Assembly: GCF_030272615.1 (NCBI RefSeq)
Contig: NC_081415.1
Location: 505,377,373-505,441,372, forward strand
DNA length: 64,000 nt
Source of the DNA: Cryptomeria japonica
Taxonomy: Eukaryota; Streptophyta; Pinopsida; Cupressales; Cupressaceae
Direction of reading: 5' to 3'
A program made the position numbers and the translations under genes. Below, in pieces: positions 54,718-64,000 of the stretch. Position 1 is the stretch's first letter. Every line of letters begins with the position of its first letter. The notes under the pieces are model-generated. The model did no database searches, had not been told where the DNA came from, and saw nothing but the letters and a program-made list of their open reading frames with translations.

Positions 54718-57700
54718 TTGAAAGATCTCATTCAGGATCTTATTGACCGAGGAGAAATTGAAATTGAAGGGCATGACCCAAAAACAACCAATAATGATCA
54801 TCAGATGTTCAAGAATCCACTTCCATCGCAAGATCAAAGGGGTCCTTCCACTTCTAGACGAGGTCCTGATACCACTGATTATACGCAAGCTGCATATAAT
54901 TACACTGTCAATCACCTATATGATGCCAGTGAACAAATTGCAACTATCACCTTCAAAAATCCCACCTCAAATTGCAATGTTGTTACACGTCGTGGCAAGG
55001 TCACCATAAAGGCAGCTCCACAAGGCACCACCTCCATCCCAAAGCAGTACAATCTTGTGGAACAATTAGACAAAACGCCTACGCTTATATCCATTTTAGA
55101 GCTATTGCGCCTGTCACCATCTCATAAAACTATCTTGGATCAAGCACTCCAAGAGGCGTCAGTCCCTGCAAATCTGAACACGGACCAATTTCAAGCCATG
55201 GTTGGAAATCTAAAGTCATCACCTTGTCTCACTTTTTCTGAAAGTGACAACTCTTCGTTCCAACAACCTCATAACGCCTCGCTCCACATTGAAGGCTTTG
55301 TCAACCAACACAGGATCAAGCGAGTCTTGATCGATAATGGAGCAGGCCTAAACATTTGCACACTACAGTTGGTCTCAGCATTGGGATATGCAATAGAATC
55401 AGTGGATCCTCGCAAGAAGATCACCATCAAGGCCTATGATGATGCAGAGCGTTCATCCAAAGGAGCTGTGGTACTACCAATCCAAGTGGGTCCTGTGGTA
55501 AAGCACATAATTTGTCAGGTTCTGGACCTTCCTCTGCCATATAATCTATTATTAGGGAGACCTTGGATACATGCCATGCAAGCTGTTCCATCTACCTACC
55601 ATCAATGTATCAAGTTCCCACATAATGGTACAGAGATCACAATCCTGGGTGATGCAAATCCCTTTGCATTTTGCCATAATATTAGCCATCAACCAGAGAT
55701 TACCGTTCCTAATAATAGAGAAGCCATTTCCTCCACATCATATGTAAATCCCGCCTCTCTTGCCAGTTCAAACACTCCTATACCTAAGCAAGAAAAGCTT
55801 AAGATGAAAGTCGCAGAGGAAGGTCCTGGAGAATACAACTTGAGTCAGCTCTTTTGTGTGGGACAAATGCCCACTTCTCCTAGAACACATGGTAAACCAC
55901 AACAGTTACTCCAGCAACCACTAATCACGCCTGCATGTGCCTTAATGCCTTTCATCCTTGGAAAGAGTCAAGAGGAAGAGACACAAGATGAGGACCTAGC
56001 GGACTGGATCTATAAAGATCCCATCACCACTGATAAACCGCGAGTTACACTTCCTACAGAACAGTATGGCAAAGGCCTCCTCATTATGCAAAGAATGGGA
56101 TATGATGGTCAGAGTGCTTTGGGATCCTGCAAACAAGGACGACATGAACCTCTGCTACCAGAATTCAAGCCCAAAGGTAATACAGGCCTAGGCTTTGAAA
56201 AAGAAGTCCTTCCTAAACTCAGATTCAAAGGAAAACCCAACAAACCATTTTGCCCACCTACTGCAAAGAGGACACCTTTCATAATCAAAGCACCATCAAA
56301 CATTATCCCCACTGCCCCATCGAGGCTCACAACCCCACCGCAACCGTCACCAGTGCCAAACATACCACCAATCGAACCAGTAATCCCATCAGCAACACCA
56401 TTTGTAGCAACAACTATATTGGAACCCACAGCAGCATCTATGGCACCAGCCGTTCCAACAGAAGCCACTAAATCAACACTGTCGATACTTCCAGTGACAA
56501 ATCCTTTAAATCCCATCACGGTTCCTGCAGCACCGATCACCACAAAGGTACATAAACCAATCACGCCTGCAGTATTCAACTCCAGCGACATCCCAGTATG
56601 GTATAGCAATCGGATGCTGGAAAGTGATTCAGAGACCGACTCACATGAGTGGGAATTTGATTCTGTACAACTTAACACTTCAGATGAGGAAGACACATCA
56701 CCACCTCTGCCACACAAAGACATTCCTGTTTACGGAGAAGCACAGATAAAGACCACTTGGGTACCTGAGCTGGAAACATCTTCCACAGACCCTACGTCTC
56801 ATCCTACGCCGGATTCTGACAGGGAGAGTACCATCAACAACCTTCACCACACTGTCTTAACCCTCACTGATACCTCTAACGAACTTAATCTAATCGATGA
56901 AGTAATGCCCATTATCCACCCTGAACTCATCGAATGGAACCAATCAAATCCTCCATGTCTTGACCTCTTCCAAAACGATGAGGCTATCATTGACTTTTTG
57001 GAATTAAGGGATAATCTACCAAGCGGGGATCACAAAGCTGGATTCGCCATTCAACTTAATAGCGCAACATACTTCGGGGCGGATGCCAAACCCTTCAGCT
57101 GCAAAAATATAACAATAAAACATGGATCTTCTAGTAAAAACCACACTGTGGCACTATTTGATCCGACAAAAGTAAAAAGAAAGAGCGTATCCAACGGTGA
57201 AAACCTCTTTGAGGCACTTGAGGATGAAGGGTTTGACATTCTCCCTGCAAGCACACAACAGGAACGATCAACAATCCTCATTGAGGAAACCAAAGAATAC
57301 AATGTGGGGACTCCTGAAAATCCTCATATCATACATCTGGCATCTCTTCTCACTACAGAGGAACAACCTCAATTCATAGAGTTCTTCCAGAAGCGTCAGA
57401 TCAACTTCGCATGGTCATATGCAGACATGCCTGGGCTTGATCCTGATTTAGTCATGCATCACCTCACCGTAGCAGAAGGAGCCAAACCTGTCAAGCAGAA
57501 GCTTCGTAAGATGCATCCCCAGATTGCAGTGCTAGTCAAAACAAAACTCAAGAAACTCCTAGATGTTGGTTTCATTAGGCCAATTGATTATGTAGAATGG
57601 ATCTCCAACATTGTGCCTGTCGGCAAACCAAAAGGGGGCATCCGCATTTGTACTGACTTCAGAGATCTGAATAAGGCATGTCCTAAGGATGACTTTCCCC

Positions 57701-58317
57701 TACCAAATATCGACATCATAGTGGATCTAACAGCAGGACATGCGATGCTTTCACTCATGGATGGCTTTTCCGGCTACAATCAGATAAAGATCGCACCCGA
57801 AGATCAACATAAGACAGCCTTCACATGTCCATGGGGCAAATATTGCTGGAATGTAATGCCTTTCGGCCTAAAGAATGTAGGAGCCACCTATCAAAGAGCA
57901 ATGACCACCATCTTCCATGACATGATGCATACTATGATGGAAGATTATGTGGATGACTTACTAGCAAAATCACTTACTAGAGAAGGACATCTCCACATCT
58001 TAGATCAAATCTTTGATAGACTGGAACAATATCATGTTCGACTCAACCCAAAGAAATGTGTCTTTGGAGTGACCTCCGGGAAGCTTCTAGGATACATTGT
58101 CTCAATCAAAGGCATTGAGGTCGATCCAGCAAAGGTTAAGGCAATAATGGACATGCCACCGCCAAAGAATATTAGTCAGCTAAGGACATTACAAGGGCGG
58201 CTTCAATCCATCCGAAGATTCATTGCACAATTGGCTGATAAGTGTCACCCATTCACACACTTATTATACAAGAACATCTGCTTTCAGTGGGATGCCAGAT
58301 GCCAACAAGCATTTTAG
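54718..58317 (+). pseudogene. E2 protease and reverse transcriptase (open 1199-codon segment)
   Basis: The frame is open from the gag tail through an aspartic protease (LIDNGAGLNI, catalytic Asp at 55333-55335), a long proline- and threonine-rich linker (about 56250-56600), and RT (about 57340-58200). RT motifs include CTDFRDLNKACPKDDFPLPN, LSLMDGFSGYNQIKIAPEDQ, MPFGLKNVGATYQRAM and the active site YVDD (57946-57957). The segment ends at a TAG (58315-58317) where the following codons continue in frame. The RT core looks intact; only stops elsewhere disable the polyprotein. Confidence 0.92.
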
Positions 58318-59244
58318 ACGCTTAAAAACTATCTCATGAATCCACCATTGTTGATACCACCAGATCCAAGTAGACCATTGTTACTCTATATCTCAGCAAC
58401 CAGTACAGCATTGGGTGTGCTACTGGCACAACATAATGCAGAAGGTAAAGAGTGTGCTGTATACTACATCTCTCGCACACTGGTTGGCTATGAACTCAAT
58501 TACACACCTATTGAGCGAGCTTGCCTAGCAGTGATCTTAGCAGCCACTAAATTGCGACACTATCTGTTGACACACAAGGTACAACTTATCGCAAAGATTG
58601 ATCCACTCAAGTATTTACTCAACAAAGCAGCATTGACAGGTCGCTTGGCCAAATGGGTAATGATTCTAAGTGAATTTGACATCGAGTATGTGGACCGTAA
58701 AGCTATCAAAGGGCAGGTCATTGCAGATCAGTTGGCCGATGCACCACTCATAGGCGATCATCCCCTCATTTCCAATTTTCCAGATGAAGAGATATTCATG
58801 ATCACAGAAGCGCAGCCATGGAAACTATATTTTGATGGTTCATACACTAGGCACGGCTCGGGGGCAGGCATTCTATTTATCACACCTCAAGGTGATAGCA
58901 TCCCGAAGTCTTACAGGCTCACATTTCCATGCACAAACAACATAGCAGAGTATGAGGCCTTGATCATAGGACTCAGGCTAGCCATACAATGGAAATTAAA
59001 AGAACTACAAGTATATGGTGACTCACAACTGGTCATTCGACAAGCAACTAATGAATATCAGACCAAAGATGATAAACTCATGCCATACAAGCAAATGGTG
59101 GACACTCTAAAGACATCATTTACTACTATCACTTTTGAGCAGATACCAAGAGATCAGAATCGAGCTGCTGACGCTATGGCTACTATTGCATCTCTCCTAG
59201 ATCTTCCACAGAATTCAACACACTATGAGTTCTTGGTAGAATAG
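58318..59244 (+). pseudogene. E2 dual RNase H (gypsy RH followed by archaeal-type aRH)
   Basis: The first domain (about 58330-58740) reads LLYISATSTALGVLLAQ. The first catalytic Asp of gypsy RH is Ser here, while PIERACLAVIL and the VIADQLAD region remain. The second domain (about 58820-59200) has all four expected acidic residues: Asp 58834 (LYFDGSYT), Glu 58948 (NNIAEYEAL), Asp 59020 (VYGDSQLV) and Asp 59170 (NRAADAMA). A second RNase H before integrase defines the Tat lineage. A TAG at 59242-59244 separates it from integrase. Confidence 0.92.
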
Positions 59245-60570
59245 ATTTGGATCCCCCCTTATGATATCCCTGAATCCGAGATGATATGTCACCTTGTCGG
59301 TTCTGAATCCCCATGGTACGGTGAGTTCTACACCTATCTTCACGATCATACCCTTCCTCCCAACCAATCGAATAACCAACGAAAAACCTTCATTCGCCAA
59401 ACTGCTCGATATACCATTATTGCCGAAACCCTATACCGACGCAGTCTTGATGGTACTCTCCTTCGGTGTCTGGAACAAGATGAGATAACAAAGGCTTTGG
59501 AAGAGGTACATGAAGGAATTTGCGGGACTCACTCAAGTGGTCCATCACTAGCCAAGAAACTCATGCGAGCTAGATACTATTGGCCATTTATGGAAAAGGA
59601 TTCCTACTACTTTGTCAGGAAATGCAAGAAATGTCAAGTTCACAGTGACCTGATACATGCACCAGCACAGGAACTGCAACCAATCACAACACCATGGCCT
59701 TTTTGTCAATGGGGCCTTGACCTTGTGGGTAAGATTCATCTATCTTCATCCAATGGCCATAAATTCATTATTACCGCTACCGAATATTTCACAAAGTGGA
59801 TCGAAGCTGTTCCACTTACCCAAGTCACCGGCAAGCAGATCGCCTCATTCATCCTCAATTACATCATCTGCCGGTATGGTGTACCCATGTCCATTGTCAC
59901 AGATAACGGTCTTCCTTTCAAAAATCAGGATGTCCGTGAACTTTGTGAAAAATTTCATATCCAACACCGTTTTTCCACTCCCTATTACCCACAAGGCAAT
60001 GGTCAGGCTGAAGCATCCAATAAAAACATACTGAGGATCCTAAAGAAGACAGTCAATGATGCCGGTCGTGATTGGCATGTTCAATTAAATCCAGCGCTAT
60101 GGGCATATCGAACTAGCATTCGAACCCCTACAGGTGCAACTCCTTATTCATTGGTCTATGGTGCCGAAGCTATCTTACCTATTGAAGTTGAGATACCATC
60201 ATTACGAGTTTCCTTGCATAAACTCATCGATAATGAAGCATATAGAGTATCCCGTCTTCAGGACTTGGAGTTACTAGATGAGAAGCGACAAGCTGCATAC
60301 AATCACCTCAAAGCCTATCAGCAGCGCATGAGTAGAAGCTACAATCACCAAGTTAGATTTCATATATTTGAGGTAGCTGATCTTGTTCTTCGAGAGAATC
60401 CTCGCAACCAACCAAACCGAGAACATCAGGGCAAGTTCGAATCAAACTGGCTGGGCCCATATGTTGTCACTGCTGTGTTCGGGTCCGGGGCATATCAGTT
60501 GGCTACTTCAGAAGGAGAACTGCTTGCAGATCCAATCAATAGCATGCACCTCAAAAGGTTTTATACCTAA
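59245..60570 (+). pseudogene. E2 integrase, catalytic residues intact
   Basis: In frame with the upstream domains after one stop. The HHCC zinc site has His at 59509 and 59530 and Cys at 59623 and 59632. The DDE triad is Asp 59719 (WGLDLVG), Asp 59902 (IVTDNG) and Glu 60010 (GQAEAS), with the canonical 35 residues between the last two. The C-terminus has the GPY motif (60454-60462) and GAYQL. It ends at TAA (60568-60570) after MHLKRFYT, the usual end of Tat polyproteins. On its own, this open frame of over 425 codons looks functional. Confidence 0.92.
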
Positions 60571-63230
60571 GGTGTACAGAGCATCAGGCTCCCCTACATA
60601 TCAGAAAAATACCAAAAACATTCAGAAAATGTCCTGAAGAAAATACAAAAACATTCAAAAAAGTAAAGAAAAATCATGCATCCAAACGGTGAACAACCAC
60701 TCCGGTGGCACCTTGGGTAAGTGCGATGGTGAAAACTTGGCAAACAGGCGCCACTCGTAAGGGCTATGGCTCCATTATCTTTTCAGACTCGTTGCGATCA
60801 TATTCATGCACACACACATCCATCCATCCCAACCATGGCTTGTTATTGGATCTGCAATTAAGATAGTACTCCATGCGTCTAGCATCCCACCTTTTCATAG
60901 TCAGGTCTACAAACTGGGGGCAATACCCTTACCCTAGTGATGGAAGTGGATTCTACATTATCTTGTATATCATTATGCTCTTCATTCAGGCAATCATCAG
61001 AAAATATCAAAAAAAAAAAAAAAAACATTCAAAAATGACTCTCAAAATACCAAAAACATTCAAAATTGTTTCACAAAATCCAAAAAACATCGAAAAACCC
61101 ATCAAAAATCACACAAAAACATGGCAACACATTGTACATACTCATCCATGCAGATACCAAAACAAGCATTGATAAAATACTCACAAAATGACCACTTACC
61201 AAACGACCACACAATCCACATCAACAATCAAACTGTCTTCAACAAGGATGCATCCTTCCTTACCAAAACAAAGACAAGATGACATTTTCTTTGACAAGAA
61301 AATTATGTTAAGCTATCAAATACTTGGTTGATTTGTGAGTACAATCATTTGTTTATCTGTATCGGGATCCTTTCAGCATTGTTTTGTATCGTTTGCACAT
61401 TAGTTCTGATGAAGTTCTGGGGCATGTACTAATGGTGTCTACGTGGGAAGTTCACCAAGCTACGTGATCTTATGCAAAATGTAGTCATAGATCACTACGG
61501 CTTGCTGACTACAGCGTATACCTCGACCATATGAGCATGAACCATTACCAAGGATCCTTATTCTTTATTCTTTATGTATATATACTGTTTGGTTGCAGGT
61601 ACAATGCTCATTCTTTGATTCCTCTTCCTCCAAATTGGATAAAGGTTTTATTTCTTAGTACGGTATGCACTTGTCTCAGGATCTGATCAACCTAAGATCA
61701 AGGAGGACGATCCAAGTCATGCATGAACGGAGATAATCCTTGTCTGTTCCGCAAGCAATACTCTGGTCGACTTGACCCTTATATCAAGTCGTTTGTATTG
61801 ACTTGCTATATTAAAATCCATGAAAGAAATACTCAGGTCATCTTGAATCATTGTGTCAAGATGCTTGTATTCTCTTCCAACATTTTAAAGCTCAATGATG
61901 AAAATAGAGCACTATGGATCGTCATTTCACCTCATCTGTTTATACATTTGCATTCTGTTGAATATCACCCATCCATTCATTCATATGTAGCATTTACATG
62001 CAAAAATAATTAAAAGCTGGTCTTGGATACAAATCACGACCGAGTACTCTGATACATCATCAATGCATCATGCAAAGTCTTACAAGATCTTGCATTCTTC
62101 ATGATCATATCATCATTACATTTAGGTGCATCTTGCATTACGTCCATTCATGTCATGTTAAAAACTTAAACATTGCATATAGTTCATTGTTGACATTAGT
62201 TTTCATTAAAATCATTTGCATCATTGCATCAATCATAAATAATTAGATCCATTCATGGGATTCAATTGTCTTTGAATGTATTAAATCATTTAATAAACAT
62301 TCATTTCATATTAATTATCCATTATCATTTTATTGTCTTCATTTATCATCTGCATACATTTCTTTATAGTTAAAAGGTGCATTCATTCATTACTAAGTAT
62401 CTTATTATGCTCATCGTAAGCTTCATTCACCTTGCATTCATTATCATTACATTAAGGTGCAGATATTATACCCATTAGTTATTGTATCATCCCATTATCA
62501 TTTGTACTTACAAACATATTTAACGCATTTTTCATAAGACCATTTGTTTACAAAACATTGGTTCATACCATTTCATATATCCATTTTACGTATGCATGCA
62601 TTTAAAACACATTATCATATAAACACTTGTACTTTACATTTGTTTATCCATTTACATTCATTTACCACATCATCATATACACATTTGTACTTTACATTTT
62701 GATTCTCCATATTACATTCATCTAAACACATCTAGATGCATATCCATACATAAAATCATTCATCTAAACCATTGCATTAACATCATCACATAAATCATCT
62801 TATCATTGCATAGCAATAGGAAACACCATAAATCCTGTTCATAAATCATCATAAGCATACATCATCATCATGGCATTCCATACATAAATCATTACATCAT
62901 AACTCATCATAAAAACATACATCATAAACATCTCAACCTGCATTCATATGTCAGTATCTCACATCATAACTCATCATAAAAACATGCATAAAAGAAACAT
63001 CTCATCAAATGAATACATGTACACATATACCTCTAAGCAATAAATCATCATCATGCATAAACAATCCATCCATAATCACATGCATAATCATCACAAATAT
63101 GGGATCTCCTCATATATATCAACTCATATATCAGAGTACAATGAAGTCTACAAAATCGGCTACCAAGAGCCATCCAAGATACAGTCCAAAAAATAGACAA
63201 TGATACAATACATATATGCAAAAATGCTCT
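60571..63230 (+). other. 3' non-coding region of E2
   Basis: No gene is supported. The first ~650 bp contain A-rich motifs of ACCAAAAACATTC type and an A run near 61011-61024. AACTGGGGGCAA (about 60913) and TTCTGGGGCATG (about 61415) resemble purine-rich segments downstream of integrase in gypsy elements, but no LTR follows. From about 62090 to 63110 the plus strand is built from CAT, CATT and CATAA words and is almost free of G. Confidence 0.55.
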
Positions 63231-63231
63231 C

Positions 63232-64000
63232 TCAAATACCACTCTGGCCAGATGCTGTACCAGCACCACCCCTACCTACTCCACCACTGGTACCCGCACC
63301 ACCTGATCCATCTCTCCGTGGAGGCCTCATCGAACCCCCACTCCCTCCTGCATCTCCTGATCTATCCCGCCTCAAAGGACCCATCACTCCCCCACTGCTC
63401 TGCATCCTCTGTGATTGCTCGGATCTCGTTTGTCGCATCTGGGTATAACTAAGAGCTCGCTGACTGAATGGCACAACCTGCTCATATAAACCTCGCCAAT
63501 ACTCTATCTCAGCCTGTGCTCGCCCAAACTACCTCATAATCTCCCCTATAGGACCCTGTGCTCCTACTCCCGCTCGAACTCTCTCCTGCAGCTCCGCCAA
63601 TCTCTCCACTGCAGTATCTCTCTCCCACAACACCACTGTCAGCTCTGACTCACGTGCAAATAGCTGCACATCCCTAGCTGCTACCTCCGCCTCTAATCTC
63701 TCCACCCGGGTCTGCAAATAACCTATCATATGCTCCCGCAGATCCCCAGTAGCTCCCTCCCCCATGTCCATGGCTACCGCACCTGTATCACCCCCACCAC
63801 TAGGTCCCTCCCCTGCACCTATATCCATCGGGATCTCTCTCTCCATCCCCCTCCCACTCAGCTGCACTCCTCCCTGCATCAAAGGTCCCTGTGATATCTG
63901 CAGAGGTAGTCCACCTCTCCCTCTCCGCTGCCTCGGCATCCCCAAACCTCCTCCACCTCCTCCACCTCCTCCTCCACCACCTCCTCCTCCTCCATCTCCT
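63232..64000 (-). pseudogene. GC-rich antisense ORF downstream of E2 integrase, continues past the edge
   Basis: On the minus strand one frame is open from the window edge to a stop at 63232, apart from a TAG at 63526-63528. Its order is a glycine-rich stretch (63946-64000), MPRQRRGRGG, a Gly/Met-rich segment, and a clear coiled coil (about 63560-63730, with RVERLEAEVAARD and RLAELQERVRAG). A glutamine/serine segment and a Gly/Arg-rich tail (63240-63400, RRDRSGDAGGSGGS and similar) follow. Local GC content is far above the surroundings. Antisense ORFs between pol and the 3' LTR are known in some Tat elements such as Grande; homology is not established here. A captured host gene fragment is an alternative. 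Confidence 0.5.

Larger units (their letters stand above)
49131..64000 (+). mobile_element. Tat-lineage gypsy element copy E2, 3' end beyond the window
   Basis: LTR, PBS, leader, gag-pol polyprotein with dual RNase H and integrase, then a long 3' region with an antisense ORF. The second, archaeal-type RNase H between RH and integrase and the CHHC gag knuckle are hallmarks of the Tat lineage. No second copy of the LTR start TGTAGTCACA appears before 64000, so the element exceeds 14.8 kb unless its 3' end was replaced. The assignment of 61.5-64.0 kb to E2 is by continuity only. Confidence 0.85.

Noticed and set aside
60611-61030. A-rich runs as a LINE or SINE tail
   Set aside because: The A-rich motifs are dispersed ACCAAAAACATTC-like repeats in the 3' region of the Tat element, without target duplications or an upstream SINE promoter.
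1-64000. CRISPR arrays, bacterial operons, rRNA or tRNA genes
   Set aside because: None seen; the tandem repeats (27 bp at 15772, 20 bp at 42690 and 50666) have no variable spacer structure of CRISPR type and lie at retrotransposon PBS or leader positions.

Overview
This is plant nuclear DNA. The 64 kb are almost wholly a nest of decayed transposable elements and I find no convincing host gene. The evidence is plant-type Ty3/gypsy (Tat and chromovirus-like), Ty1/copia and LINE protein fragments, AT-rich gene-poor spacers, and many premature stops. The density of old, nested LTR elements suggests a large-genome seed plant, possibly a gymnosperm; that assignment is inference and cannot be settled here.

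Layout from left to right. 1-2346 is the non-coding 3' internal end of an LTR element; its polypurine tract abuts an LTR starting at 2347. A 0.5-kb compound microsatellite follows at 3411-3919. 5716-10185 is a minus-strand LINE (gag-like ORF1, APE endonuclease, RT). 10500-11215 is a plus-strand LINE RNase H tail, followed by an unrecognised decayed ORF cluster (11470-13260). 14294-18231 is a non-autonomous LTR element with a near-perfect 5-bp target duplication and no pol. 18253-19600 is a probable solo LTR of a SIRE-like copia family. 19652-24185 is a plus-strand gypsy element (LTR end, PBS, gag, PR, RT, RH, part of INT). It meets, tail to tail, a minus-strand copia element (24190-30816) that is itself split by another LTR (25230-26526). 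31428-39341 is a solo LTR with perfect GGAAA target duplications, split by a SIRE-like copia derivative (31651-38937, TCATG target duplications) that has lost pol but keeps a gag tail and a large unidentified ORF. 39365-40804 is an LTR fragment between two ~215-bp direct repeats.

41199 to the right edge holds two copies of one Tat-lineage gypsy family. Copy E1 (LTR 41199-42591) is interrupted at 49130 by copy E2 (LTR from 49131), whose 3' LTR is not reached. E2 carries one reading frame for gag, protease, RT, RNase H, a second archaeal-type RNase H and integrase (53284-60570), broken by five stops and no frameshift. Both copies have a long leader between PBS and gag with four notable components: a tRNA-Trp-type PBS (20 nt in E1, 39 nt in E2), a 20-bp tandem repeat array, a ~200-nt nearly invariant block with strong hairpins, and an intact 127-codon ORF. 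A GC-rich antisense ORF lies downstream of E2 integrase.

The most unusual material is in these E1/E2 leaders, in the PBS-like repeats inside the LTRs of the 14-18 kb element, and in the pol-less SIRE-like element. All identity and substitution figures are counts by eye.
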